A stretch of 64,000 nucleotides of DNA, taken from positions 121,683,996 to 121,747,995 of the forward strand of contig OW285242.1 in the NCBI GenBank assembly GCA_935421215.2, written 5' to 3'. The stretch's first letter is position 1; each line of letters opens with the position of its first letter. The stretch comes from Melolontha melolontha. Its lineage: Eukaryota > Arthropoda > Insecta > Coleoptera > Scarabaeidae. The notes under the pieces are model-generated. The model had not been told where the DNA came from. It saw only the letters and a list, made by a program, of their open reading frames with translations, and did no database searches. The position numbers and the translations under genes are program-made. Positions 22,810-34,592 of this stretch are shown here, piece after piece.

Positions 22810-24459
22810 TGTAATGTTACGAGCGTTAATGTAATGAAAAAAAAAGTTAATTACTGTTATAACTGCCCCAAAACGTTGGGCTCTAAATGATATGTTACGA
22901 ATATGTTGATAAATAAAATTGTTTCTACGTACGGTATAATAAAATGAATGAATGTCATAAAAAAAAGTCATGTAAAATTCAAATTGGGCTCATTCAATAC
23001 TTATCTGTTTTATTATCTTCGGCTAGCTTCTTTTTCTCTTCAGGGCTAAGGTAGGTTCACTTCCTTCCACTTTTACTTTATTTACGTAATTTATTAAGTT
23101 AGGAACGGAACAATATCTCAAGTATATTAAAAAAAACAAAGTAAAATATTGACAATTAACTTTATTAAGGATAAAAGATTTTGCAAAGTTTGAGAAATTT
23201 ATATTAATAATTTCGTGACACACAAGTAATATTAAGCGAGACACACTCGACGGTTGGTATTCGTACAGTATAATAATATGGTGTAAGACAGGTGCAATAA
23301 TGTGTTGTCTTAGTAAAATAGTTTATAACAGTGACAAGGCATCAAGTTTTACAAATACAAATAGTAGATGCCAATATTTAAATAAGTTGACTAAAGATTA
23401 CAGTGGTAAAATATCGGTGAAAGTAATATAAATAGTTAGTTATGGAATAACAAAGTAAAGTTCTAGAAATGTACATGCGCAAGAAAAAAATGGCGCTGGA
23501 AATTTTGTTAAAATTAGCAAAAACCTGGATCTTCGTATATACCCTCCGTTGCTTCCTGCGCCTGTGTTCTGGAGACGTCTTCACAACGGGAAACGGGAGA
23601 ATGTTTCTGCTACGGTCCCTCGGGATCACTTGAAATTTGTTGAAATCTCCAAGTCCGACTGCGTCTTGAGCGAATGACCGATTTCGATCGTCAACGATGT
23701 TGGTCAAGCTACGGTGAGATTTTTATGGCGGTAAAAATCTTTAAAAATTCGTAAATCTCGGACTATTTGGTCGGCGGCTGTTAAATTTTGTCCACAGGTA
23801 GTTTGTAGGTAGGTGTAACGTTGTGTAATATTAAAAATCTCTTGCACTTAATAATTTCGCTTAATTATTTTAATTATTACGGAGCACAAAAAACGTGACC
23901 TCTCACTGTGACGACTAATTACCGACGCTTGCTTTTTCACTTGTTTTTAATTGCATAACTTTCCGCTAAATCGCCCCATTCTTTACTTGCATTAAATTTG
24001 TTAATATTATTAAATTAGACAATTTTACAGTATAAACCAGTTTAAAAAATTACAATTTGATTTATAAAATAATTTTGGTTGAATAACATATGTTTTATGT
24101 GTTTACAAACACTCCGTCAATCTAGGTTTATTCTCGGGTTATTGCACCGTTGAAATTGTGGGCGGGGCTTACTCGTTCAAATGCATTTGAAAATAAATAC
24201 GTTACATTTGTTTGAATAAACACGCGTTAAATATGTATTTGAAAGAAAAATGAATATAAACATTATAATAAAAAAATTAGAAAAATAAGTTAATAATTTC
24301 TAGGTAAATTTGTCGTCAAAATAACGTATTTATTCTTTGAATCGATCTTTCCCCTTCTTAATATTAAAGTACAAAGTAGATATAAACATTATGGTATAAA
24401 TATTAAGGTTACATATATTCTTTGTTTCTTTCAGAGAAAGAATCCTTCTTGCAATGCCT

Positions 24460-24461
<2 letters not shown>
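22810..24461 (-). repeat. 5' LTR (1652 bp)
   Basis: Collinear with 14799-16482 with the same ends. It should hold the promoter and transcription start on the - strand; no clear TATA element was picked out. A TA repeat follows at 24462-24497. Confidence 0.9.
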
Positions 24462-24498
<37 letters not shown>

Positions 24499-24499
24499 G

Positions 24500-25821
24500 C
24501 TGGTTCAGCCTTCTGCTTATTATTATGTGTATATAAACAATTTTTTGTTAATATTTCTAATTTAAAATTATATTTAAAATTCATATTACTTAAAATATGT
24601 TGATCGCGCCATCTATTTTAGAATAACAAAAACAGAGTAATCTATTTTATGCCAATTGGCAATTTGCAATTTTTTAAATGTCACTTAATTAATTAACATG
24701 TTTTTAAATTATTATAAGATATTATAAAAACCTTCGTATTATTCCTTATTCATTTTAAATTAAAGGTTCAATCTGGTATTACTAATTGTACACGCCTTTC
24801 CTTTTCGAGCGGATATATTTTCCGAAGTAGTTAAGGCGTTGAAAAACAAGAGAAGTTGGTTGTTAACGAAAAAAGGGAATTAATAAATAAATAAACGTAG
24901 TCACATATTATTAATTTTTATAATGCGTTTTTGAAGAATTTTAAGGCGATTTCTATGTTTTAAAACGCATTCTGAAGCTGAAAAATAAAGAATATTTCCA
25001 TTTAAAAATATATACTACATTGGAGTTTCAAATTACCTTGAATTTCTAAGTGCTTATACAACGATTGATATCCTCGACAGACAAGTATGGAGCCTTATCC
25101 TGATATAGCATCCCTTCTAATCCTTTTATTTAATTCCATTATTTATAAGCCATCCAATTTGTCGTGCTGAATAACCTATTTCCTGTAATTGAATCGGAAG
25201 ATTAAATCCTGTAACCTGTCCGAGCACCTTCCCGAAGGATCATATTGCCAAGCCGAGATATCGAGAGACCACATAGATCATCACAATATATATATATACA
25301 TATATGTATACACTGTGTTCGGAAGGTACGGAATATGGCGAATGATGAATGAAAGTGGTTTTATGAAAAAGTCCCGATACACGTCGATCCCGTTCTTTAA
25401 AAACGCACATTTTCATACCGTAATCACTCTACACCAATTTATCTCCAAGCGATGAGCGATGTTTCGTTTCCCAAATGACAACCCCTAATTATGAAAATCG
25501 ACTAACTAAGAGATATAAGAGAGGGTATAGATTGCTAAATAAACTGCACACTTCTTCCTGTTGTCTCCATCTATCTACATAACCCAACTTTAAACTTAAG
25601 TTAAACTTGGAATGGTTCATTCCAATACTGAAACCGGTGAGACAGTTAAGGCACGTAAGCAATTACGTATTCATGACGTTCCATGACAACCTCACAACTT
25701 AAAATTTATTCAAATTATAATGTCTATTAATAACCTACGTGACAACATAATCTACATAATAACAATTATAAAGAGTCTTTTTTGTATATTGACAGTAAAA
25801 TTAGATGTTGTCATTTTGCCA
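24500..25821. other. No gene recognised
   Basis: AT-rich with a short TA/CA microsatellite near 25287-25312. Short open frames, including 25189-25455, show no recognisable motifs. Confidence 0.4.
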
Positions 25822-26183
25822 TGTTTGAAGAAACCTTAAGTGACTTGGAATGCTTTTAAAAATGTGACCCATAATTTTCTAGGAAACAGAAAATCTGACA
25901 ATTACATAGCACTTATTAATAAACTTCATAGAAGTTACCATAAATCGGGCTGCAACATAACCCTTAAATTACATTTTTCGCACTCGCATCTGAATTTCTG
26001 TCTCCTGAACCTCGGCGACGTGGGTGACGAACACGGCGAAAGGTTTCATTAAGACATTTCTGTTCTTGAAAAACGTTATCGGGGCAAGTTGAACAGTGAA
26101 ATGCTTACTGATTATTGTTGGAGATTGATATCAGAAAGTGTCGAAGAACAGTATAAGAGAAAAGTACAAAGAAAAAAGATTTA
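25822..26183 (+). pseudogene. Relic of a conserved arthropod repeat-encoded protein
   Basis: One frame reads AFKNVTHNFLGNRKSDNYIA, then LHFSHSHLNFCLLNLGDVGD, EHGERFH, a stop, DISVLEKRYRGKLNSEML, TDYCWRLI and a Lys/Arg-rich end. I recognise the 'DEHGERFHQDI...MEKRYQGKW...LADYCW' block as one that recurs in many arthropod genomes in repeat-associated proteins of uncertain class. Here the Gln after FH is a stop codon and the N-terminal part is missing. No function is assigned. Confidence 0.5.
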
Positions 26184-26451
26184 AACACGGCCATACCATG
26201 CAGCTCTATATAATGTACATACCTAATTGATATCATTTCATTTACTTTTCAATATTTTTTTTACCAAAACCTAATGTGCCAGAATAAATTTGTTGTTATT
26301 ACTATTGTTAGAATTATAAAAGAAACGAAAATTGTACATCGTTTCCAAAAAACTTTTATAAAAATTAAAATTTGTTGATCAGTGTAATTAGAGAAACAAC
26401 TTTTCTAGAGACTTCGACGAAATGCCAATGGTAGTCTTAAGCGGTAATCTT

Positions 26452-26496
26452 TTACTATTGCTCAATATTTCGAAAATGTTTATTTTCTTCATCAGT
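26452..26496 (-). ncRNA. Degenerate hammerhead-ribozyme-like core
   Basis: The - strand reads CUGAUGA, extra A, GAAAAU-AAAC-AUUUUC (6-bp stem II), GAAA, then UAUUG-AG-CAAUA (5-bp stem III), then G and UA. The base after stem III is wrong for cleavage, so it is probably inactive. It has the same extra A as the core at 14558. It lies 250 bp from a Penelope RT relic. Confidence 0.4.
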
Positions 26497-26751
26497 AAAA
26501 ACAATGAGAATTGAACAAATCGGTCTTGTAACTAAGAACTTAGGGTGATCTTAGTTCTTATGGAGGCGTTTCAACAACAAATCCTTTGTTCCTATACCTA
26601 ATAATCGAAGTATAGCTTTCGATATATTGATGGTACCTTCATTATCTAGTCACATGGAGGTAATTCTTTAAGTAAATTTCTTAAGTTCCTTCACTTGCAT
26701 TCATACAGTTCCATTCATTTCACTATGGAGGCTAATCGTCAGTCTAATAGT

Positions 26752-27180
26752 TAGTTAGGGCATTTCATTTATACCGAACCTACGCATACCGATAGATACC
26801 TAAATGCTCTTTCCCACCATTATCCTACACGTCATAAGCTTTTTAGTACAGGAAGCCTTCCCTATATCTGAACCTAATTCTTTACCCAGAGAAATCAACC
26901 ACGCTACCAATACCTTAACTCACAACAGCTATTCCAAGCGTGATTTCAACACATCTTAACCCTAAACCGTCTAGTTCTGTTTCTCAACACACTTCTGCCA
27001 CATCGAAAGCCCCATTTACCTTATACACAAGCTGTCACCGACCGTATTAACAAAATTCTTAACAAACATAGCATCAAAACCTTCTTTAAATCTCTTAAAT
27101 GCTCTTCTGCTAAGGATCGCAACTATGTAAAAACCGCTGATGTTTACTGAATTCCATGTTCATGAAATTTAAATCTACCC
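26752..27180 (+). pseudogene. Penelope-like reverse transcriptase remnant
   Basis: Residues IYTEPTHTDRYLNALSHHYP match the Penelope RT block 'Y-R-K-P-T-H-T-D-R-Y-L'. AVTDRINKILNKHSIKTFFK and ADVY-stop-IPCS match the linker just before the GIY-YIG endonuclease. Stops and a gap of about 100 bp interrupt it. It is the C-terminal RT portion only; the YVDD motif region and the nuclease are missing. Confidence 0.6.
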
Positions 27181-27399
27181 AGATTGTATCTCTCAATTCA
27201 TATTACTTTAACCGTGAAATACCTGAATCCATAGAGATCCTAACCATAGCTGAAAAATTCAACTTTGATTAGAAATATAAGATGGTCTTTCCAGAAAGGG
27301 ACGAGTGCTGAAAAGGCCCACACGTCCAGGCAGAATCTATTTGGTATACTGACAGTTTTAAAATAGAGAAAGATGTGAGAGTCGATGTTTTGCTACGAC

Positions 27400-28760
27400 C
27401 AATACGTCGCGCTTAAAAAAAAGAAATAAGAAAAATTCTAAACGCTCCCCGGAGCAGACCCGATTTCGGACAACTAAAATCGCCCCTGCCCGTTCTTGCC
27501 AACGTCCAACGGCCCACCCGGCTTCTGAGGCTGCCTCGGCCCAGGGGTGGGGAGACCCAGAGGTAAGTAAGTCAACCTAAAAAAGATGATGGTCAAGGGC
27601 GCCACCGAATTTATGCCGCTGGACGTCGCAAACTCGGAAACTTTGACGAAAATATTATATATATTAAAAAAAAGGCAAGTAGCGTGGGGGCAGAAGGCCG
27701 GTTCCGTGACCGAGACTCGTTCCACTCTCGAGGATCGAGAGGCGAGAAAAAAAACTACGCTGTTTCCAACCAAACAAATCCTATTTATTGTCTCACTCAG
27801 TATATGAGATGAGAAAACTTGTTACAAATATTGAAATGGTGAACTTATGACTAAGTTATAAATCCACTTAGATACCATGTATATTAAAGAATACTTAAAT
27901 GGATACATTGAATTTAAATTATGCGGCTGGATCTATAGATCTATAGAATTATTTACAGTGCGGCTGATGGCCTAAGTTCGACCTAAAAAAAAAACAATAC
28001 GTATTCCTTTCTTTCTTGTTGGTTCACAATGTATATTAGTTCAAGTTCAACAATTCATTGAAGTAAGTCGATCTTAAGCTAGGAAGTTTTAAATTCAAAT
28101 AAGTTTTAGCAAAATATGTAATGCATATAATTAAAGTATTCAAATAAGTTAGCAAAAAATATGTAATGCATATAATTAAAGTATTCAAATAATATACATG
28201 AATAAAGGCAAGTTAATATTGAAAAGTTTACAACAGTTCGTGAAGCGAACGAAAAAAAGTATAAGAAATGACACAAAAAAACAGGTCAGTAAACACAGGT
28301 TATTTCGTTTGGAAAACACCTGGGAATTTATAACAACGATCTATTAGTTAATGGTAATAATAATATATATATGAAATAAAATAAGAAAACAGCGAATGAC
28401 AAGAGAAAAATAAATTTAAAAAACGAGAGCTTATCTGTCGGGTAGAACGGCTATTGTGTGCCTTCTCCCTTCCAAAAAAGCGTCACTTGCGGGAACAATC
28501 AGGTGGTTTATTTTGTTATTCCTCGCCCGTCGGGTACACCATCTAAATAAAGAAATAAACAACGAAATAAGCGAAAGGGAAAAAAAACAAAGAAAGCCCA
28601 TATACATACCGAAGAATGCGTTCGATGGCGGTGAAATTGATGAGGTGCTGTTTAACGTGCTATATATTTCTTATCCCATCACTTCAAATCCTCTAAGTGA
28701 GATATCGCATTAGCGAAAAATTTCGATATAAAGATCGATTAAATCCCTCACGGGGCCGTA
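27400..28760 (+). other. Unidentified segment with a GC-rich start
   Basis: 27420-27760 is clearly GC-richer than the surroundings, with open frames on both strands and a donor-like GAG|GTAAGT at about 27560. The region after 27800 is AT-rich. I recognise no domain. It could be the leader of an unrecognised retroelement or a diverged host exon. Confidence 0.3.
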
Positions 28761-29099
28761 ATTATAACAATTACAGTAAGGCTACATCGATCAATATCGG
28801 TGATGGGAGAGAACGTAACCACGTTTTAAAGATCGGCAACTAACGACGGAGTGTCTAGAGCGAGTCTCGTACTTTTCTTTTGAAAAAGGCGAGCACTGAG
28901 GTTCGAGAAAAAAAGAAAAAAACTTGAAAGAAATTAAATATATGGATAAATAACGAATAACGATACCTATACAGGTAAGTTCGTTGGAAATGAAGCAAAA
29001 TAAATTAAAGATATCATTAATTATATTACAAAAAAACGTGATGAAGCGTCGAGCGTTGCGAACACGTAACAGTTTATGGGCTCAAAGAAAGGACACTGA

Positions 29100-29880
29100 T
29101 CCAAATGAGCTTAAGTAGAGATACTACGGTATTTCAATTAGAAGTGGCCGCATTAGATCATTGTATTGGGTAAAGTAATAGACAGGGTGGAATAAATCGC
29201 ATTGTGGCAATATTCTCCGACAGCCAAGCAATATTAAAGGCACTGGATTTGGTACAGCTTAAATCTAAGCTTATATGGCCTATGTGTGTGCACTAAACAA
29301 GCTCATAGTGAGATTAGCCAAGGTTCCGGGGCACGAAGGCCACAGGTCTAATGTAAAGGTGGGCGAATTATTTGCATTGGACCTTCATAGAACCGGAGCC
29401 TTCCTTTGGCAATGCAAAAAGAATTATTAAGATATCCTTGAAAAAGTGGGCTAAATGGAGATCTGGGGAAAGATGAAAGAATTCTCCAGGTCAAAGACAG
29501 CCAAAACATTTCTTTAGAGAGTATTCAGACACAAAGTCTGTTAAGATGGTAATAGGCCGAATAACGGGGCGGGGCATTGGAAGCTCAACAAACATCAGAA
29601 TAATATGGACTCAACAGAAGGAACGGTATGTAGATTCTGCAAATATGAAGAGAAAATCACGATTCATTTATTATGCCAATGTGAAGGTTTAACCAGAACG
29701 CAGATACTACAAATGGGAGATCAGCAACCTAAAAAAGAACCGCTCTCGAAGCTGCTAAGCTTAATTAAAAGAGCAGAGTTAGAAGAATTACTTTAACGAG
29801 ACATGGGGTCCACAATAAATCTGGAAGGTCGCAGTGGAAGAGGTTTTACGGCCATCCCAAGTGATCGAATCTAATCTAAT
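29100..29880 (+). pseudogene. RNase-H-bearing non-LTR element, 3' relic
   Basis: VFQLEVAALDHCI and NRIVAIFSDSQAILKALD match the retrotransposon RNase H domain. The final part VCRFCKYEEKITIHLLCQCE (29620-29690) is the Cys/His-rich C-terminus of this class. The tail ends in an ATCTA-type short repeat near 29868. The RT is missing and there are several stops. It is related in layout to the element at 33022-35059. Confidence 0.6.
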
Positions 29881-31149
29881 CTCCCCATTGACTAGATCAC
29901 TGCAATGCCCTTATAATTTCCATAATTTTCTTTATTTCCTTTCTTAAATATGAAACTTACATACGACCTCAAACTTATGAAAAATAACTGATCTCCCGGT
30001 CCTGGGGTATTCTTATTGAATTGATTGAGCATGCTCTAGTAAAAGCTATCGAAATAAGACAGATCATATTGATTAGACGGTATTAAGGATATGAAAACAT
30101 ACACAGAAATTAAAGGTAATTTGGCTCTAATTTATTAGCAATTGCGCATAACTCAATCAATCACGAAATACGTGATGAATTTTCATGATAATTACTTTTT
30201 AAGTGTTTTTAAGATAGACTTATCTAATGAAATAATTCTGTCGCTTATCTCTCATTGAAAATATAACTAACTTATAATATTATAAAATAAATGCGAATAC
30301 AGTTTTATATATCGAATCTCGTGAAGTTGGATTTTTGTTTGGGAAACATGATATTTAAGATAAGAGTTTCGTAATTTTTGTATTTGTTAGCTAACGAAAA
30401 TATTTTATTGATTTTAATCTATGATTTTTAAAATTTAAATTAATTTCTTAGAATATTAGAATGAAAAAGTTAATATTGGTACCCAATTTAATATTACAAG
30501 TTGTCATTATCTAATCATTTCGGGTGTAGTATATGTACTGAAATTCCTTGACTTTTATATATGCGTTATTAATAATACTTCCTGTAATGTTAATGCTTCA
30601 GTAGAGCAGAAAACTTTGCATATGTGCACGTTATCTATGCGAATATTATGTTTTACAAACATATTGATCCGATTTTTAGGATTATATTACATACCTATTT
30701 AACATACAACCAATAACTATATAATTTGCACGTAGTACATTACAGATATGTATTTTTCGAAAAATACGTTATACTAACACAAAATTTTTGAAAGAAATAA
30801 GAATGATTTGTAAATAATATGAATACTTTACTATTATTGACTTGTATAATAATATCTGCATAACATTAGTGACTATAAAAATACAAAAAAAAAACTAGAA
30901 CTTATTCTACCGACAAATATGTGCTTTGTTTTTGAAAAATGTTTTATTGATGAATCTCAGTGTAGGAGCTTTGTTAGTATTTGCTAGAATTACTGTATAA
31001 TTTACATCCGGCTCTCGAAGGACCAAATGAATAAATTATATCCGGCTCTAGAAATACCAAATGTTGGGTTGTATTCGACTCGTGAAGGATAATGTATATA
31101 TTTTGTGTCTTAACCCACAGCTTATGGGGCGTAACTTCCGTATAAGTTG
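29881..31149. other. No gene recognised
   Basis: Strongly AT-rich with no recognisable protein. An imperfect pair of about 45-bp strings (ATCCGGCTCTCGAAGGACCA / ATCCGGCTCTAGAAATACCA) lies near 31006-31060. Confidence 0.4.
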
Positions 31150-31154
31150 GTTAT

Positions 31155-31260
31155 TTATTTTTAATAATATTTTATATTTTTAAAAATACTTTTGTGTTAT
31201 ACAAAATTGGTGGGGTTTTACCCACTATGTTTCAATTATTCTGTTATTTATTTTGGTTGG
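31155..31260. repeat. Inverted copy of the 37700/38163 repeat end
   Basis: AAATTGGTGGGGTTTTACCC and the neighbouring AT-rich string are the reverse complement of the segment before the fold-back copies at 37700-37790 and 38163-38253. Confidence 0.6.
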
Positions 31261-31400
31261 TGGCAGTTATCATGAAACTTGTGGTCCTTGAACAATTCGT
31301 GCCTTATGCATTGTGGGATCTTTTTTCTAGTATTGCCATGTTCAAGCTTTTATTTGTATCTTTGTAGATATTACTCATCATTTTACATTCAGTTGTACAT

Positions 31401-31928
31401 TCAAGTTTCATTCTCAGTTACAATTCTATTTAAGAAATCATCATCTTGAGATAAAACAGTCAAATTCTCTTCAAAAATTTGTCGTCTACACGATTTTTGT
31501 TCGGAGCTAAGCAGCCCGGTAAACCATCGAACCGACACTTTGCTCATTCCCAAATCTTCGTATAGAATTAAAAAATAACTCGTTTCTGATCTTCCTATTT
31601 CTCTAGCAATAACTGAAACTTTCACTTTGCGGTTAGTCAACACCAAATCTGCAGCTTTATTGATGATTTCTTCAGTTCGTGCTTCCGGAGGTGTTCCACA
31701 CTTTGGATCATCATGAATAGATTCTCTGTCCCATTTGAACTGTTTACACCAAAATTTGATTTGGAAATATGACGGGCTATTTTCTCCAAATGCTGCCACT
31801 ATTTTCTCATAAATATTCTTCGGGCTACTGCCTTTTTTGATAAAAATTTCATGACGCTTCTGTGTTCGAGTTTCTATCACACATTTTCTCTTCTTTAAAT
31901 GAATGTAAATATAACAAATGTTAAGCAA
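31401..31928 (-). pseudogene. Mariner transposase N-terminal half
   Basis: RHEIFIKKGSSPKNIYEKI and FQIKFWCKQFKWDRESIHDD form the first helix-turn-helix of classical mariner (HTH_48-type). TPPEARTEEIINKAADLV and VSVIAREIGRS are the second. VRWFTGLLSSEQKSCRR is the WVPH-region equivalent. The catalytic domain is absent after residue 175. The first residues are probably read-through of flanking DNA. Confidence 0.65.
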
Positions 31929-32099
31929 TTTGAACCAAACTTGGAGACGACACTATAAAATGTCACAGACGCTTGACGTAAGAAAATTGTCACGATAGCA
32001 TATTGTTGTTATAGCAGATAATATAAAAATCTTCCCTCATATAATAATTGTGCAATATTATGATGATGTATTGATACGTTCAGATGTTGAACTAAAGAA

Positions 32100-32370
32100 A
32101 AACGACTGCATTTGTTCAGAAAAAAGGTTTTGTTCCATCAAGATAACACCCACTCTAATAAATTCGCTATGGCGACCGCTAAATTTCTCTGATTATGATA
32201 TGAATGCTGCCTAATTCAGCATATTCGTCAGTGATTTTTTTCTTATACCAAAGCTTAAATAAATGGCTTGGAAAGAAATTCAGGACCAATGAGGTAGCGA
32301 TTGCAAGCAGCGAATGCCTATTTCGACGACCTTCCGAAAGATTACTTTTTAGACGTCGTGAATACAGAGA
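32100..32370 (+). pseudogene. Mariner transposase C-terminal fragment, opposite strand
   Basis: The + strand encodes KVLFHQDNTHSNKF (second catalytic Asp block), then YELLPNSAYSS and LFFLYQSLNKWLGKKF (third block and FPNLKKWLxGKRF-like motif, Asp lost), and a tail. It lies head-to-head with the N-terminal half at 31401-31928. Confidence 0.6.
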
Positions 32371-33760
32371 GAGAAGAAATGGTTGTCCTGATCTTACAGC
32401 ACTTTCCGCTAATCACGTGACAATATTTATTTCCATTTTGACGTGCGGTTATCCATAGGCGGAATGTTTTTATATTTTGTCATAAATATAAACAGTTGTC
32501 AACCTACTAGACACTTTAGTAATGAATGTTATCAAGCATAACTGAATTTAGAATTATAGGTTACACTATTTTATATTTTACTTTACCATACTAGCAAATT
32601 ATGTTTCAATATCAATCGTGCAGATATGTGAATGCTCGTGGCATAAATTTGCTTTTCATGAAATATATAAGTAAATTAAGGATTTATTTTAGTTTATTTT
32701 GTTACAATATGTAAATACAAAGCAGCAGATGCATTAAAAAAATGTTAAAATTTTAATGAAATTGATACAAATATAATTGCAATCTGTACCTACTGTATCG
32801 TACATCTAATTATAGAAAGATATGGAACATACTGATATTTTTATTAGCTTATTAAAACATTTTACACAAAGCATTATGAGCTTTTAAGCAAGAAGCATTT
32901 ATCAAAGCACAGGTAACGCATCATGCACTTCAAAGTTCTTGATCGAAATTAGTTCCATTGTTTTTTAAACAAGCATCTACTCTTCTTTTCATATTATCGA
33001 ATACATTAACATATTGTTCAAAACTAAATGATCTGGGCAGCGTAAAGCTGTTTGGACAAGAGTTAGAACTAACCAATGAAGTGAAGTATCTAGGCATAAC
33101 ACTTGATGCTAAACTGAACTGGAGCAGACACCTAGCCAAAGTGGCGGACAGGGCGGCGCAGCTATTCTGGAGATGCAGAAGAGCTGTTGGCAAGACCTGG
33201 GGACTAAGACCAAATGTGGTACACTGGTTGTACACAGCAGTAATAAGACCAACGATTACCTATGGGGCAGTTGTCTGGTGGAAGAGGACGGAGCGGACAT
33301 CGTCGGTGGGGCTCCTCACGACTCTACAGCGACAGGCCCTGTTGGGAATCACGGGAGCTATGAACAGCACGGGAACCGCTTCTATGGAGGCCATCGTGGG
33401 TCTCCCTCCGCTGGAACAATTTATAAAGGCGGAGGCAATGGCTGCGATACTGAGGCTGAAGGCCAATGACGTATGGTGTCCTAATAAGGTTGTAGGGAGC
33501 CATACAGATATCGCAGGAACTATACTGGAAGAGCCGAATGAAATTATGTTTACAGCTAAGCTGAACATACTTATACCGACCAGGGAACAGGCAAAAAGTC
33601 TTTCGATCGATTGTGGTGCCGGCACCTGGTACACTGATGGATCACAATCTAGTTAGGGGGCAGGTGCAGGCATATACGGAATGTGCCCTGGAAGGAAGAT
33701 ATCGATATATCTGGGGAAACATGCTACGGTTTTCCAGGCCTAATTGTTAGCAGTCGCAGC

Positions 33761-33806
33761 CTGCGCCGATGAAATTCGGGAGGCTTCCCGAATTTCATCA
33801 GCGCAG
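33761..33806. repeat. Snap-back hairpin at left edge of virus-like insert
   Basis: CTGCGCCGATGAAATTCGGGA (the left 21 positions, 33761-33781) is followed by GGCT and then its complement at 33786-33806 with one mismatch. The left arm is retrotransposon RNase H sequence; the right arm is an inverted copy of it. Confidence 0.85.
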
Positions 33807-34549
33807 AAAAAATAAAACAAAAAATTAAAGAAAAGGTCAGTATGACAAACACAATATCACCTATTAGTTTTCGTACAAGACCAAACCATTAATCATCAAA
33901 TAGACCTACCTAACCCCCGCCCTATTTATTATTCAGGAAGTCCGTCAAATCAAGACGCTAAAAGAAGACGCAGTAGATCAGCCGAAGCTGGACCGTCCAC
34001 AACTAGATTACCACCACTACCTCAAGCCGTTTCCGAAGACGAATTAGATTTACCAACAGAGAACGTCCCTGAAGAAGCAATGCAAGCCGATGCTCCCCCG
34101 GCCAATACATCTAATAAAAATAATCAATCTAATTCTATATCAGCGGGAGCACCTGTAGTGATTAGCAATGTTTTACCTGATTCTCAAACTATAAAATTTA
34201 CACGTTCTCGTTTGTTTACGTCCTGGGCTAACGAATATGTATCTAAAATTGATGAAAATAAAACACACGCCAGCATGGCATTACCTTTAGCAGCAATACC
34301 GGTCCTATTATTAATGTTTTATATATCACCTGCGGAATATGATTTATTACCATTAGCTAGTCGTGTCCAAGAAGTTAACGTGAGTGTTACACCTGTTGGA
34401 AGTAAGGTTTGTTTTTCTACAAATGAACAAAATGCAAAATGGACAAATTCAACGCAAACAATATTTGGTATGTCCGCTTTTGGTGCCAGGTTATTGAGGA
34501 CCTGTTTACAATATTTCACCAGCTTAGACCTGGTAGATGGGTAGGGTTG
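33807..34549 (+). pseudogene. Endogenous densovirus (parvovirus) capsid-like fragment
   Basis: An open frame from about 33900 to 34544 encodes YYSGSPSNQDAKRRRS, an acidic/proline-rich stretch, then NVLPDSQTIKFTRSR and LMFYISPAEYDLLPLASRVQ. After that comes VNVSVTPVGSKVCFSTNEQN with NSTQTIFG. The order (basic SPSNQ...KRRR segment, low-complexity linker, then '(L/M)SP.E(Y/F)..LP' and 'V..V.V.P.G....F.TN') is what I know from the N-terminal half of densovirus structural proteins. It stops after about 210 residues, so most of the capsid is missing. No replication gene is nearby. The frame is mostly open, suggesting a fairly recent capture or some constraint. The family call is by eye. Confidence 0.55.
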
Positions 34550-34592
34550 TCAGTCATTATGTTAAATTTAAAAAATTTAACATAATGACTGA
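34550..34592. repeat. Snap-back hairpin at right edge of virus-like insert
   Basis: TCAGTCATTATGTTAAATTT at 34550-34569 is followed by AAA and its perfect complement at 34573-34592. With one mismatch the stem extends four more pairs. Confidence 0.9.

Larger units (their letters stand above)
14799..24461 (-). mobile_element. Ty3/Gypsy LTR retrotransposon, nearly intact
   Basis: Two long direct repeats bound the element, and its genes read on the - strand. Left to right: 3' LTR, polypurine tract, about 500 bp without a gene, pol, gag, leader, primer-binding site, 5' LTR. The LTRs start TG and end CA. They differ by a short tandem duplication near 15405-15450 and scattered substitutions, so the insertion is fairly recent. 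TA repeats flank both sides, hiding the exact target duplication (probably ATAT). No envelope gene was recognised in 16494-16987. Confidence 0.9.
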
